The notes: generated by a model not told the origin, from the letters alone. DNA of 64,000 bases from Amycolatopsis thermophila (GCF_030814215.1 NZ_JAUSUT010000001.1:5270001-5334000); one strand, 5' to 3'. Positions 16,814 to 26,445 are shown, numbered from the stretch's first letter. Made by a program: numbers and translations.

Positions 16814-17536
16814 ATGCCGGAAACCTATGTCCTCGTACCCGGCGCCTGGCACGGCGCGTGGTGCTGGCGGCCGGTCGCCGGCCGGCTGCGCGCCGCCGGC
16901 CACCGCGTCTTCGCCGTCACGCTGCCCGGCCTCGCCGACGGCGACGACCGGCGCGGCCGGAACCTGAGCGACACCGTCGACTTCCTCGCCGCCTTCCTGG
17001 ACCGGCACGACCTGACCGACGTCACGCTCGTCGGCCACAGCTGGGGCGGGTACCCGATCACCGGTGCCGCGCACCGCATCCCGCGGCGTCTCCGCCGGCT
17101 CGTGTACTGCAACGCGTTCGTGCCCGAGCGCGGCAGGCCGCTCGTGGACGACGTGCCCCCGGGCCACGCCGCGCTGTTCAAGCAGCTCGCGTCGGCGTCC
17201 GCCGACGGCTCGATCGTCATGCCCTACGAGGTGTGGCAGCACGCATTCGTCCAGGACCTGGCCGAACCGGTGCGGAAACTCCTCCACGACCTGCTCGTGC
17301 CGCAGCCGATGAGCTACTTCGACCAGGCCCTCGACGCCCCCGACGTGACGTCGCTGGGGATCCCGGTCAGCTACCTCGCCGGGCGCGAGGACCTCGCGAT
17401 GCCGCCCGGCGAGTTCGCCTGGTCCCCGCGGTTCCCCCGCCGGCTCGGCGTGGACCCCGTCGAGCTGCCCGGCGGGCACGAGTCGTTCCTGACCCGACCC
17501 GACGACTTCGTCCGGGCGCTGTCCGCCTTGCGCTGA
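16814..17536 (+). CDS. Alpha/beta hydrolase (EstC/hydroxynitrile-lyase-like)
   Basis: A 240-residue alpha/beta hydrolase with YVLVPGAWHGAWCWRPVAGRL at the N-terminus (oxyanion segment), VGHSWGGYPITGA as nucleophile elbow, an acid in YLAGREDLAMPP and the catalytic His in PGGHESFLTRPDDF. This resembles salicylate-esterase/EstC-like carboxylesterases. It is 185 bases after the nitroreductase, so it may have its own promoter. That gap holds only a weak ATCACC-N4-GGTGAT dyad. Confidence 0.82.
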   Translation: MPETYVLVPGAWHGAWCWRPVAGRLRAAGHRVFAVTLPGLADGDDRRGRNLSDTVDFLAAFLDRHDLTDVTLVGHSWGGYPITGAAHRIPRRLRRLVYCNAFVPERGRPLVDDVPPGHAALFKQLASASADGSIVMPYEVWQHAFVQDLAEPVRKLLHDLLVPQPMSYFDQALDAPDVTSLGIPVSYLAGREDLAMPPGEFAWSPRFPRRLGVDPVELPGGHESFLTRPDDFVRALSALR

Positions 17537-17647
17537 TGCCACCCACGTCGCCGCCAGCTGGCACAACCACGCCACCGGCCAACCCGCCACCCGATCCCTG
17601 ACCGCCTGCGACCACCAACCGAGATCGGACTTACTCGTCCAGGGGAC

Positions 17648-18236
17648 GTGGACGAAGATCTGGTGCCGCGAGCTCGCGAGCGTGGCCTCCGGAACCGGCG
17701 GCGAGTACGGGGCGCCGCGCTCGCTCTCGTCGTGCTGGCGGTTGCGCCGCCGTCCGGCAGGTGGTCCGGCTGGCCGGAGGGCCGTCGTGGGCCTTCCTGG
17801 TCCGGTGGTGCCCGGCGACGGCCGGCGTCGTGGCGCTGGCGGCCGCCGCTGCGCTGTGGGCGCGTACCCGGCCGGGGACCGGTCCCGCCGCGACGACGGG
17901 CTCCCGGGGTGAGGGGCGCTGGTCCCGGACCAGCGCGATGGTCACCACCCTGACCGTGGTGGGCGCGCTCGTGTTCACCGCGATCTCGCTGGCCAGCAGG
18001 GATCAGATCCACGTGGCGCGACAGGGGCAGATCACCGACCGGTACACCCGCGCGGTCGACTCGGATCGCAGCGGGGCGAACCTGAGCGGTACGCGCGTCG
18101 GGCTGACGCGCTGTCGGAGGCCACGCTGGTGGACGCCTCCCTGTACCGGGCCGGCCTGACCGGCGCCACCCACGACACCTCCACGAAGACCGAGCGCGCC
18201 GTGAAGACCACCGCCACCAGTGGCGGGTGGTGGTGA
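17648..18236 (+). pseudogene. Decayed pentapeptide-repeat membrane protein gene
   Basis: Three frames must be joined to read a sensible product. The N-terminus (MDEDLVPRARERGLRNRRR then a hydrophobic stretch) is in one frame from 17648. From about 17760 a second frame gives a membrane segment and SLASRDQIHVARQGQITDRYTRAV, typical of actinomycete pentapeptide-repeat proteins. From about 18105 a third frame gives LSEATLVDASLYRAGLTGATHDT, the last repeats, ending at TGA 18236. The repeat block between is mostly missing. Two frameshifts plus a deletion indicate a dead gene. The preceding 110 bases hold nothing I recognise. Confidence 0.7.
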
Positions 18237-18273
18237 CCGGAACGCGGCCGGAGCGTGCAGCCCGCCGGGAACC

Positions 18274-19011
18274 TCAGTGCGCGGTCCATCCTCCGTCGAT
18301 GTAGAGGGTGGTTCCGGTGACGTACGAGGACGCGTCGCCGGCGAGGAAGACGGCTGCGCCGCCCAGTTCGGACGGTTCGCCGGTCCGGCCGAGGGGCACC
18401 GAAGCGCGGATGGTGTCGCCCCACCTGCTGTTCATCAGCGGGCCCGCCAGATCGGTGCCGAAGTAGCCCGGGGCCAGGGTGTTGACCCGCACGCCCCGGT
18501 CCGCCCACTCGACCGCGAGCACGCGGGTGAGCGCTTCCACCGCGCCCTTGCTCGCCGCGTACGGGGCGATGCGTTCGAAACCCGTCGTGGCGTGCACCGA
18601 CGACACGTTGATGATGCTGCCCCCGCCCTGCTGCAGCATCCGCCTGCCGGCGGCGCGTGCGCAGTACCAGGTGCCGTCGAGGTTGACCCGCAGCACCTCC
18701 CGCCACTCCTCGTCGGTGACCCGCTCGCTGCGTTTGAACACCGGGCTGATCCCGGCGCAGTTCACGAGCACGTCCAGCCGGCCCAGCCGCTCCACCGCCG
18801 ACTCGGCGAAACCGGCATCGCTCACCGAGCCCGGGAGCACCACCGTGCCCGCCCCGAGTTCGTCGGCCAGGCTCTCCAGGTCGCCGCGGGTGCGTGAGGT
18901 GACCGCGACCGTGGCGCCCGCCGAGGCGAGCGCCACCGCGATGGCCCGGCCCAGCCCCTTGCCGGCGCCGGTCACCCACACCGTCTTCCCGGTGAGATCG
19001 AACGCCGTCAC
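18274..19011 (-). CDS. SDR family oxidoreductase (operon distal)
   Basis: A 245-residue classical short-chain dehydrogenase. It has TGAGKGLG (cofactor loop), NCAGIS, SSVHATT with active-site Ser, YAASKGAVEAL (Tyr/Lys) and a C-terminal YVTGTTLYIDGGW. Asn in RVNLDGT is the structural catalytic residue. The start is GTG, overlapping the ligase stop by four bases (GTGA). Last gene of the eight-gene leftward operon. Substrate unknown; an alcohol or 3-hydroxyacyl intermediate is plausible. Confidence 0.88.
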   Translation of the reverse strand: MTAFDLTGKTVWVTGAGKGLGRAIAVALASAGATVAVTSRTRGDLESLADELGAGTVVLPGSVSDAGFAESAVERLGRLDVLVNCAGISPVFKRSERVTDEEWREVLRVNLDGTWYCARAAGRRMLQQGGGSIINVSSVHATTGFERIAPYAASKGAVEALTRVLAVEWADRGVRVNTLAPGYFGTDLAGPLMNSRWGDTIRASVPLGRTGEPSELGGAAVFLAGDASSYVTGTTLYIDGGWTAH

Positions 19012-20519
19012 GCGATCACCGGCAGGGTCCGCAGGTCGCGCTTGAGCACCTTGCCCGACGGGGTCCGCGGCAACTGGCCGAGGAACTGGATCTCGGCGGG
19101 CACCTTGAACTTCGCGAGCCGTTCGCGGCAGAAGGCCACCAGCTCGGCGGCCTCGACGGCGGCACCGGGACGCAGCACGACGAACGCCTTGGGCACCTCG
19201 CCCCACCGCTCGTGCGGCATGCCGACGACCGCGGCCTCCACGACGTCCGGGTGTTCGTAGAGGACGCGTTCGACCTCGGGGGTGGCGATGTTCTCCCCGC
19301 CGGAGACGATCATGTCCTTCTTCCGGTCCTCGACGTAGAGGTAGCCGTCCTCGTCGAGTCGCCCGATGTCGCCGGTGTGGAACCACCCGTCGCGCAGGGC
19401 TTTCGCCGTCGCTTCCGGGTCCCGCCAGTACCCGGCGAACACCTTCGGCCCGGACAGGGTGATCTCGCCGAGCTGCCCGCGCGGCACTTCCCGTCCGAGG
19501 TCGTCGACGATGCGCACCCGCTGGTGCACCACGGGCCTGCCGACCGATCCCACCTTCGACAGCACGTGCCCGGGGTCGTTGAAGGTGTCGCCGGAGACGG
19601 TCTCGGTGAGGCCGTAGGCGTCGGCGAACCAGGCGGACGGGAACGCCGCGCGGATGCGCTCGACCAGCGGGACGGGCATCTTCTCGCCGCCGCCGATGAT
19701 GAACCGGATCGAGGAGGTGTCCCGTTCGGTGATGCCCGGCAGGTGCAGCAGGGCGTTCATCATCGAGGGCGCGAGCCAGATGTTGGTCGGCCGCTCCCGC
19801 TCGATGACGTCGGCGACCTCGCGCGCGTCGAACTTCCGCGTGAGGATCAGCGAACCACCGGCGTGCAGGGTGGCCAGCGCCGGCAGGTCGAGCCCGCCGA
19901 CGTGGTAGAGCGGGCCGCACACCAGCGTGGTGTCGGCGCTGGTGATCCCGAACTCGACGATCTGCCCGAGGTTCTTGTACAGCACGTTGGCGTGCGTGAT
20001 GCACACCCCCTTGGGTCGGGAGGTGGTGCCGGAGGTGTACATCAGGCGCTGCAGCGCGTCCGGGCCGACCTCCGCGATCGGCACCGTCTCACCGAGGTGG
20101 CCGGCCACGAGGTCGTCGTAGGACAGCCACCCGTTCCGCGCCTCGCCGAGGAGCAGCCGGTGCCGGACGGGGATCGCCGCGACGGCGTCGGCGAACTCCG
20201 GTTCGGTCAGGATCGCGGCGGCCTCGGAGTTGCCGAGGATGAACTCCCACTCGGCGGGGGAGAGCCGGTAGTTCAGCGGCAGGAACGCCGCACCCAGGTG
20301 GTTGAGCGCGAGCACCGTCTCGACGAACTCGATGTGGTTGTACAGCAGCAGGGCGACGATGTCGCCGCGGCCGATGCCCCGTTCGCGCAGCCCCGCGGCG
20401 AGGGCGTGCACCCGGGCGGAGAGCTCGCGGTTGGTCGTCCGCCGCTCACCCTGGGCGAGGACGACCTTGTCCGGATACCGCCCGACGTTGTGCTCGAGCA
20501 CGCCGGCGAAGTTGTACAT
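19008..20519 (-). CDS. Acyl-CoA ligase (AMP-forming)
   Basis: A 503-residue ANL-superfamily enzyme. MYTSGTTSRPKGVCITH is the phosphate loop, YGLTETVSG the A5 region, GWFHTGDIGRLDEDGYLYVEDRKKDMIVSGGENI the hinge, and PRTPSGKVLKRDL contains the catalytic C-terminal Lys. It activates a carboxylic acid to its CoA ester. In a carboxylase-like operon, the product acid (for example a 3-oxo acid) is the natural substrate, by analogy with benzoylacetate-CoA ligase in acetophenone metabolism. ATGA overlap with the SDR upstream and GTGA overlap downstream. Confidence 0.9.
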   Translation of the reverse strand: MYNFAGVLEHNVGRYPDKVVLAQGERRTTNRELSARVHALAAGLRERGIGRGDIVALLLYNHIEFVETVLALNHLGAAFLPLNYRLSPAEWEFILGNSEAAAILTEPEFADAVAAIPVRHRLLLGEARNGWLSYDDLVAGHLGETVPIAEVGPDALQRLMYTSGTTSRPKGVCITHANVLYKNLGQIVEFGITSADTTLVCGPLYHVGGLDLPALATLHAGGSLILTRKFDAREVADVIERERPTNIWLAPSMMNALLHLPGITERDTSSIRFIIGGGEKMPVPLVERIRAAFPSAWFADAYGLTETVSGDTFNDPGHVLSKVGSVGRPVVHQRVRIVDDLGREVPRGQLGEITLSGPKVFAGYWRDPEATAKALRDGWFHTGDIGRLDEDGYLYVEDRKKDMIVSGGENIATPEVERVLYEHPDVVEAAVVGMPHERWGEVPKAFVVLRPGAAVEAAELVAFCRERLAKFKVPAEIQFLGQLPRTPSGKVLKRDLRTLPVIA

Positions 20520-21292
20520 CAGCGCTCCTCCGAGTGGAAGCTGTGCAGTTCGGCGCCCGCCTTGCCCCAGTGGATGGTGCTGATCATGCCGCCGTCCGCG
20601 ACGAGGTCGGCACCGGTGACGAAATCGGCTTCGGGGCCGGCGAGGAAGGCGACGACGCGGGCGATGTCGTCCGGTTCGCCGAGGCGGCCGAGGGGGATGT
20701 TGTCCACTGTGGCCTGGCGGATCGCCTGGTTGCCCAGGGTGTCCCGGTTGAGGCCGCTTTCCACCACGCCGGGGCTGACGGAGTTGATGCGGATCCGGTG
20801 TTCGGCCAGTTCCGCCGCCAGCTGCCTGGTCAGGGCGAGCACCCCGCCCTTGGCCGCGGTGTAGGAGGAGAACCCGTAGCCGGTGTGCCCGGCGATCGAG
20901 GCGATCTGGACGATGGACCCGCCGCCCGCGGCGGACATGGCCGGGATGACGTTGCGCAGGAGGACGAAGTAGCCGGTGAGGTTGACGTCGACGACGCGTC
21001 GCCACTCCTCGACGGTGCACTCCAGCAACTTCTTGCGGACGATGATCCCGGCGGCGTTGACGAGCACCCGCGGGGGAGCGGGCAGCCGGCCCACGACGTC
21101 GCGGACGGCGTCGTCGTCGGTGACGTCGACCCCGAAGCCCACGGCTTTGCCGCCCCGGTCTTCGATCTCCCGGCGGGTGCCATCCGCGCCGTGGCGGTCC
21201 AGGAGCGCCACGGTCGCGCCGGTGGCGGCCAATCGCAGGGCACAGGCCCGTCCGATGCCGGACGCGGCGCCGGTGATGACAGCGCAGTTCAT
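20519..21292 (-). CDS. SDR family oxidoreductase
   Basis: A 257-residue classical SDR with ITGAASGIGRA at the N-terminus, NAAGIIV, QIASIAGHTGYGFSSYTAAKGGVLAL (Ser, Tyr, Lys of the active site), and VTGADLVADGG near the end. It has about 17 extra residues after the usual end. Compared with the neighbouring SDRs, sequence identity by eye is limited to the family motifs, so the three are separate subfamilies rather than a recent duplication. Its stop overlaps the ligase start by one base (a shared A in TGATG-like geometry). Confidence 0.88.
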   Translation of the reverse strand: MNCAVITGAASGIGRACALRLAATGATVALLDRHGADGTRREIEDRGGKAVGFGVDVTDDDAVRDVVGRLPAPPRVLVNAAGIIVRKKLLECTVEEWRRVVDVNLTGYFVLLRNVIPAMSAAGGGSIVQIASIAGHTGYGFSSYTAAKGGVLALTRQLAAELAEHRIRINSVSPGVVESGLNRDTLGNQAIRQATVDNIPLGRLGEPDDIARVVAFLAGPEADFVTGADLVADGGMISTIHWGKAGAELHSFHSEER

Positions 21293-21303
21293 GTGGTTTC
21301 CCC

Positions 21304-22047
21304 TCAGCCCATCGCGTATCCGCCGTTGACGTCGACCACGGCGCCGGTCATGTAGCTGGCCGCGGGTGAGGCGAGGAACGCCGCCACCCGCGCGATCTCC
21401 TCGGGCCGGGCGAGTCGGCCCAGCGGGCAGTAGTCCGGCCGGTAGCCGCGGCCGGCGACCATCTCGGTGTCCACCACGCCGGGAGCGACGGCGTTGGCGG
21501 TGATCCCGTGCGCGGCCTCGGTCTTGGCGAGCCATTTCACGACCGCGTGCACGGCACCTTTGCTCGCCACGTAGTGCGGCCCGGCGAGCACGCCGCCCAC
21601 CTTGCCGGCGACCGAGCCGATGCAGACCACCCGGCCGCCGCGGCGGCGCAGGAGCGGCAGCGCCGCCTTGATCGCCCACAGCGTCCCCTTGACGTTGACG
21701 CCGAGCACGAAGTCCACTTCGGACTCGTCCAGGTCGTCGATCGCGACGGTGTCGCCGTAGACCGCGGCCGAAGTGACCAGCACGTCGAGAGCGGGCAACG
21801 CCGAGACGGCCCGCCGGAGCGCGGCCAGGTCGGTGACGTCCACCGCCTGCCCGGTCGCGACTCCGCCCCGCTCCTGGATCGCGGCCACCGTCTCGCCGGG
21901 ATCGTTGATGTCCAGCACGGTCACGCCCGCGCCGGCGGCGGCCAGTTCGCACGCGATCCGCGCCCCGATGCCGCGGGCGGCGCCGGTCACGACGGCCTGC
22001 CGGCCGTGCATGCCGGCGGGACCGCCCGCGGCGAGGACGCCGGTCAT
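21304..22047 (-). CDS. SDR family oxidoreductase
   Basis: A 247-residue SDR. It has VTGAARGIGAR (cofactor), SAAVYGD in place of the usual NNAG strand, CIGSVAGKVGG (Ser), HYVASKGAVHAV (Tyr/Lys) and MTGAVVDVNGGYAMG. An 11-base gap follows to the next SDR. A start at the ATG overlapping the carboxymuconolactone-decarboxylase-like stop was chosen; an internal ATG 12 codons later is also possible. The role is presumably oxidation of an alcohol to the ketone used by the carboxylase-like subunits, which is inference. Confidence 0.87.
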   Translation of the reverse strand: MTGVLAAGGPAGMHGRQAVVTGAARGIGARIACELAAAGAGVTVLDINDPGETVAAIQERGGVATGQAVDVTDLAALRRAVSALPALDVLVTSAAVYGDTVAIDDLDESEVDFVLGVNVKGTLWAIKAALPLLRRRGGRVVCIGSVAGKVGGVLAGPHYVASKGAVHAVVKWLAKTEAAHGITANAVAPGVVDTEMVAGRGYRPDYCPLGRLARPEEIARVAAFLASPAASYMTGAVVDVNGGYAMG

Positions 22048-22445
22048 GAACCCTGGCCGTTCTTCCGCTCGTGGGCCGCCAGCTCCTCCATCAGCACCGG
22101 CACGCCGAGCGTGCAGCTGTGGATGCCCAGCACGCTGGTCAGTTCCAGGACCTCCATGATCTCCTCCTTGGTCGCCCCGTAGCCCAGTGCGTTGCGGATG
22201 TGCTGGCGCAGCCCGGGTTCGTACAGGTGCGTGGTGGAGGCGTCGATGGCGGTGTAGATGAGCTCCCGCACCTTCGGTTCGAGAACCCCCTTCCGCCACG
22301 GCACGGACGAGAAGTTGAGGTAGGCCTCGAAGAACTCGGGGTCGAGGCTGAGCAGCCCCTCCCAGAACGGGTTCCAGTACCCGCGTTCGGACACGAACTG
22401 CTCACGCAGCTCACGCTGCCGGTCGTTCAGCTCGATCGAAGTCAT
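22044..22445 (-). CDS. Carboxymuconolactone decarboxylase/AhpD-like family protein
   Basis: A 133-residue all-helical protein of the CMD family. KVRELIYTAIDASTTHLYEPGLRQHIRNALGYGATKEEIMEVLELTSVLGIHSC is the family core. Only one cysteine is present at the position of the AhpD CxxC pair, so a peroxidase-type disulfide role is unlikely. It is placed between the HyuB-like gene (11-base gap) and an SDR (ATGA overlap). Its function in such operons is not established; a decarboxylase or ring-opening role would be inference. Confidence 0.82.
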   Translation of the reverse strand: MTSIELNDRQRELREQFVSERGYWNPFWEGLLSLDPEFFEAYLNFSSVPWRKGVLEPKVRELIYTAIDASTTHLYEPGLRQHIRNALGYGATKEEIMEVLELTSVLGIHSCTLGVPVLMEELAAHERKNGQGS

Positions 22446-22456
22446 CCGGTTTCTCC

Positions 22457-24388
22457 TTACCGCCCGGCCAGTTCGGCACGGCGCTGACGTGTGGCCGCCT
22501 CGTCCACCCGCAGACCTTCCGGGTCGTTCACCGGGTCTCCGGTGATGACGACCCCGTAGTCGCGGTAGGCGCCCTCGACCGTGACGTACTCGTCGCGCAC
22601 GTCCTTCTTGACCCGCTCCGGGTCCCGTTCGAGGGGGTTGCCCCAGCCGCCGCCCCCGTTGGTGAGGTAGCGGAACACCGCGTGGGGTTTGGTGTGCCAG
22701 ACCGGGGTGCTGGCGAAGTAGAAGTACTCGCCGTCCGGGTCGACGCACTTGGTGCCGGGGTTCAGCATCCCGGCGACCGGCGTCGCCCCGGCGTAGACCT
22801 CGTCGGTGGTCGGGAGCAGTTCCCTGCGGCGCACCACGTCGCGGTCCTCCGGGTGGAAGACCCACGTCGCGCCCAGGCCGCCGCTCTTGCCGCCGTAGAC
22901 CCCCAGCCCGCTGGGGCTCTTGGTGTGCAGCGGGCTGGACCAGTGCTCGGCCGCGGTCAGGTACAGCGTGTCCTTGAGCACGGCCGCGCCGCCGCGGTTG
23001 GTGCCCGCGCCGCCACTGTCCGGTTTGTACTCCTTGCGCAGCACGACCGCCGGCAGTTCGGACTCGATGGCCTCGGTCGCCGGGTCGAGGTTGTTGGCCT
23101 GGTACACCACGGAGTAGCTGTCCGCGTCGCCGGCCTCGGTCGCGCCCCACGGGCCGTGCTCGCCGCCGCACTGCGCGGTGGTGACCCACGGGGTGCCGTC
23201 GTCCAGGACACCGTTGGCGTTGTGGATGTTGAGCGAGCCGTAGTCGCCGCCGACCGCCTTGCGGCCCAGTGCCTTCTCCAGCGCGCGGAACACGGCCAGC
23301 AGGACCGGGCCGGTGCTCTCCCAGTAGAGGAACACGGCGCCGTCGGGCGGGGTGGCGCTGATGAAGGTCCCGGCCGGCAGCACGATGTCGATGTCGCGGT
23401 AGGCGCCGGAGGTGAACGGGGTGGCCGGGTCGATGAGGAACTTCAGCGCGACACCGACCGCGGTCTTGGTGTCCAGGATCCCCGCGTTGATGCTCGTCCG
23501 GGCCTGCGGCGAGGTACCGCTGAAGTCCAGTTCCATGCGGGGGCCGGACTTGGTGATCTTCACCTTGATCCGGTAGTCGATGGTGTCGTCGATGCCGTCG
23601 CAGTCGATGCCCTCCTCGGCTTCGTACACGCCGTCGGGCAGCTCGGCCAGCGCGGTGCGCATCGCCTCCGCGGAAACGTCGGTGCTGTACCGGATCGCGC
23701 CCAGGTACGCCTCGACCCCGTAGCGCTCGACGCTTTCCAGGATCAGCTGCTCGCCGAGCCGGAGGTTGGCGTAGATGGTCTTGATGTCGGGCAGCAGCAG
23801 CGCGCAGTAGCGGGCGTTGTCGAAGATCAGGTTGAACGCCGACTTGATCGGCTGGTCGTCGCGGTAGAGCAGGGTCGGCGCGATCACCAGCCCGTTCTCG
23901 TAGACGTTGCGCTTGGTGCCGCTGAAGCCGGCCGGGACGACGCCGCCCATGTCCAGCTGGTGCGCCCGCAGGGTGACGAACGAGATGAGGCGGTCCCCGG
24001 CGAACACCGGCCGGATGAAGCAGATGTCGTTGACGTGGTTGCCGGCGCGGTAGGGGTCGTTGCAGATCACCACGTCGCCGGGGCGCAGGTTCTCCGGCCC
24101 GTATTCGGAGATGGTGTTGCGCACCGCCTCCGACATCGTGCCGAGGAACATGGCGAGGCTGTTGCTCACCGACGACATCGGGTAGTTCTGCTCCGGCGGG
24201 CCGGAGATGGTGGCGGCGAAGTCGTACCAGTCGCGCAGGATCAGCGAGAACGCGTTGTTGAGCAGGCCCGTGCACATGTGCTGCACGATGTAGCGCATCC
24301 GGCTGGACAGGACGGTGGCGGTGAACCGGTCGGCGCCGTACCGCTCGGTGAACTGCGCGTCGTCGAGGTCCTTGAGTGAAACAGTCAT
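22457..24388 (-). CDS. Hydantoinase B/oxoprolinase family subunit (HyuB; acetone-carboxylase-alpha-like)
   Basis: A 643-residue HyuB-type protein. The start is the ATG behind GAAGGGAAG; codons further upstream belong to the HyuA shadow. Family features seen: GDVVICNDPYRAGNHVNDICFIRPVF near residue 95, RAHQLDMGGVVPAGFSG near 125, GGAGTNRGG and the terminal GGGGWGNPLERDPE. HyuB subunits work with ATP-binding HyuA partners in N-methylhydantoinase, acetone carboxylase and acetophenone carboxylase. Gene pairing with a CoA ligase and SDRs favours a ketone carboxylase, but hydantoin or lactam hydrolysis cannot be excluded. Confidence 0.88.
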   Translation of the reverse strand: MTVSLKDLDDAQFTERYGADRFTATVLSSRMRYIVQHMCTGLLNNAFSLILRDWYDFAATISGPPEQNYPMSSVSNSLAMFLGTMSEAVRNTISEYGPENLRPGDVVICNDPYRAGNHVNDICFIRPVFAGDRLISFVTLRAHQLDMGGVVPAGFSGTKRNVYENGLVIAPTLLYRDDQPIKSAFNLIFDNARYCALLLPDIKTIYANLRLGEQLILESVERYGVEAYLGAIRYSTDVSAEAMRTALAELPDGVYEAEEGIDCDGIDDTIDYRIKVKITKSGPRMELDFSGTSPQARTSINAGILDTKTAVGVALKFLIDPATPFTSGAYRDIDIVLPAGTFISATPPDGAVFLYWESTGPVLLAVFRALEKALGRKAVGGDYGSLNIHNANGVLDDGTPWVTTAQCGGEHGPWGATEAGDADSYSVVYQANNLDPATEAIESELPAVVLRKEYKPDSGGAGTNRGGAAVLKDTLYLTAAEHWSSPLHTKSPSGLGVYGGKSGGLGATWVFHPEDRDVVRRRELLPTTDEVYAGATPVAGMLNPGTKCVDPDGEYFYFASTPVWHTKPHAVFRYLTNGGGGWGNPLERDPERVKKDVRDEYVTVEGAYRDYGVVITGDPVNDPEGLRVDEAATRQRRAELAGR

Positions 24389-24398
24389 GGTCTTCCCT

Positions 24399-26429
24399 TC
24401 ACGCCTTGCGGATGCGCAGCTCACCGTGACCGCCGACGTGGGCGGTCTGGCCGGGCACCAGGAACGTGGTGGACAGCGGTTCCCGGATGACCGCGGGTCC
24501 GTCGATGGCGTCACCGGCACGCAGGTCGGCGCGCTGGTACTCGTGCGCGGGCAGATCCTCGCCGGTGAGGTAGCGGATGGTGAGCGTGCGCGTCGGTTCC
24601 GGGCGTTCGCCCGCCGGCCGCTCGGGCAGCGCCGGGTACTCGACCTTGTCGGCGTGCACGACGGCCTGGACGCGGTAGGTCACGCCCTGCACCGGCAGCG
24701 CCTCGAACTTGTTGCCGGAGCGTTCGGCGTAGGCCTCGTGGAAGTTGGCCACCATCTGCTCGACACCCTCGGCGGTGATCTCGCCGTCGGGGACCGCGAT
24801 GAACGGGGTCTCCCAGGTCTGGCCGGCCAGCCGCCCGTCGAAGCTGCGGACGAACGTGACGTTGCCGCGGTCCTTCTCCTTGAGCCGCTCGGACAGGCGC
24901 TGCTCCATCGAGCGGTAGACCTTGTCGATGGATTCCGCCGCCTCGGCGGTGAGCAGGGTGTAGGCGCTGCGGCTGTCGGCGTAGACGAGGTCGGTGCTGA
25001 CCAGGCCGAGCGCGGAGAACAGGCCCGGGTGCGGCGGCACGATCACCTCGGCGGCGTGGACCAGGTCCAGCACCGCGGGCAGCAGCATCGGGCCCGCGGC
25101 ACCGTAGGCGACCAGGCTGTAGTCACGCGGGTCGACACCGTGCTGGATCGCGATGTTCGTGACGCCCTCGGCGATGTTGTTGATCCCGATGTTGAACGCG
25201 TAGGACACGCGCTGCTCGAACGACAGCTTCGTGTCCAGCGCCTCGAACGCCCGCCGGGACAGCTCCGGGTCGAGCTTCATCCGCCCGCCGGCGAAGCCGT
25301 CCGGGTCGATGATCCCCATGAGCAGGCAGGTGTCGGTGGTGGCCGGCTGCGTGCCGCCGATGCCGTAGCAGGCGGGACCGGGGTCGGCGCCGGCGCTGCC
25401 CGGGCCGACCTTGAGCTCGCCCGCCGCGTTGATCGTGACGAGACTGCCACCGCCCGCGCCGATGCTGGAGATCTCGTTGGACAGCGCGTTGACGATCAGG
25501 TCGTGTTCGAGCTCGAACGTGGTGTTCACGAACGGCTTGCCGTCGGTGACGATGCTGATGTCGCAGGAGGTTCCGCCCACGTCCGCGCACAGCAGGTTCT
25601 TCGCGCCGATCAGGCTGCCGAAGTGGGCGCTGGAGACGGTGCCGGCGGCGGGGCCGGCGAACACGATGCGGAACGGGTGCTCCATCGCGACGTCGGAACG
25701 CACCAGTTGCGCGGCGCAGTCGGCGAAGTTGAGGTCACCGGTGAACTTCAGGTCGCGCAGGCCCGCGTCCAGGCGCTTGGTGTAGTCGTCGTAGATCAGG
25801 CGCATGAACACGTCGACCACGGTGGTGGAGGCGCGCGCGAATTCCTTGGCCAGCGGGGAGACCTCGCTGGAGATCGAGACCGGGATGTCGCCGAGCTCCT
25901 CGTGCACCAGCTGCCGCAGGCGCTCTTCGTGGTGGTCGTTGACGTAGGCGTTGAGCAGGCAGATCGCCACGCCCTCGACGCCGCAGCGGCGCAGCACCGC
26001 CAGGTGCGCGCGGGCCTGTTCCTCGTCGAGGGGGATCAGCACGCCACCGTCGGCGGTGAGCCGTTCGCGGATGCCGCGCCGGAGGTAGCGGGGTACCAGG
26101 GGCCGGTTCGCGTCGCCGTAGGAGCGGCGCCACGCCGGGTTCATCAGGCCCTCGACCGGACGCCACGTCCGTCCGATGTCGAGGATGTCGCGGTGGCCTT
26201 CCGTGGTGAGGAAGGCGATCTTGGGCAGGCGCCGGGTGATCACGGCGTTGAGGCCGTGCGTGCTGGCGTGGTTGAAGACCTCGGCGGCCTCGACGCCGAT
26301 CTCCTCGGCCCCCTTGAGCACGCCCCGCTCGGTGGTGCGCACGTCGGTGGACACCTTGACGGTCTTGATCCGGCCGTCCTCGATCGCCACGACATCCGTG
26401 AAGGTGCCGCCGACATCGACTCCGATCAT
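24399..26429 (-). CDS. Hydantoinase A/oxoprolinase family ATP-binding subunit (HyuA; acetone-carboxylase-beta-like)
   Basis: A 676-residue ASKHA-fold protein. It has two phosphate-binding motifs, VDVGGTFTDV (residues 4-13) and CADVGGTSCDIS (near 280), with SIGAGGGS and GPGSAGADPGPACYG between and after them. This subunit activates the substrate by phosphorylation. The length matches HyuA of acetone/acetophenone carboxylases (about 650-720). Second gene of the operon, 16 bases after the small protein gene and 10 bases before HyuB. Confidence 0.9.
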   Translation of the reverse strand: MIGVDVGGTFTDVVAIEDGRIKTVKVSTDVRTTERGVLKGAEEIGVEAAEVFNHASTHGLNAVITRRLPKIAFLTTEGHRDILDIGRTWRPVEGLMNPAWRRSYGDANRPLVPRYLRRGIRERLTADGGVLIPLDEEQARAHLAVLRRCGVEGVAICLLNAYVNDHHEERLRQLVHEELGDIPVSISSEVSPLAKEFARASTTVVDVFMRLIYDDYTKRLDAGLRDLKFTGDLNFADCAAQLVRSDVAMEHPFRIVFAGPAAGTVSSAHFGSLIGAKNLLCADVGGTSCDISIVTDGKPFVNTTFELEHDLIVNALSNEISSIGAGGGSLVTINAAGELKVGPGSAGADPGPACYGIGGTQPATTDTCLLMGIIDPDGFAGGRMKLDPELSRRAFEALDTKLSFEQRVSYAFNIGINNIAEGVTNIAIQHGVDPRDYSLVAYGAAGPMLLPAVLDLVHAAEVIVPPHPGLFSALGLVSTDLVYADSRSAYTLLTAEAAESIDKVYRSMEQRLSERLKEKDRGNVTFVRSFDGRLAGQTWETPFIAVPDGEITAEGVEQMVANFHEAYAERSGNKFEALPVQGVTYRVQAVVHADKVEYPALPERPAGERPEPTRTLTIRYLTGEDLPAHEYQRADLRAGDAIDGPAVIREPLSTTFLVPGQTAHVGGHGELRIRKA

Positions 26430-26445
26430 GGTGACTTCTCCTCTC

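Noticed and set aside
17682-17912. 76-codon plus-strand frame in the 17.6-18.2 kb region
   Set aside because: No protein-like motifs; it overlaps the pentapeptide-repeat pseudogene, whose readable parts are in other frames.
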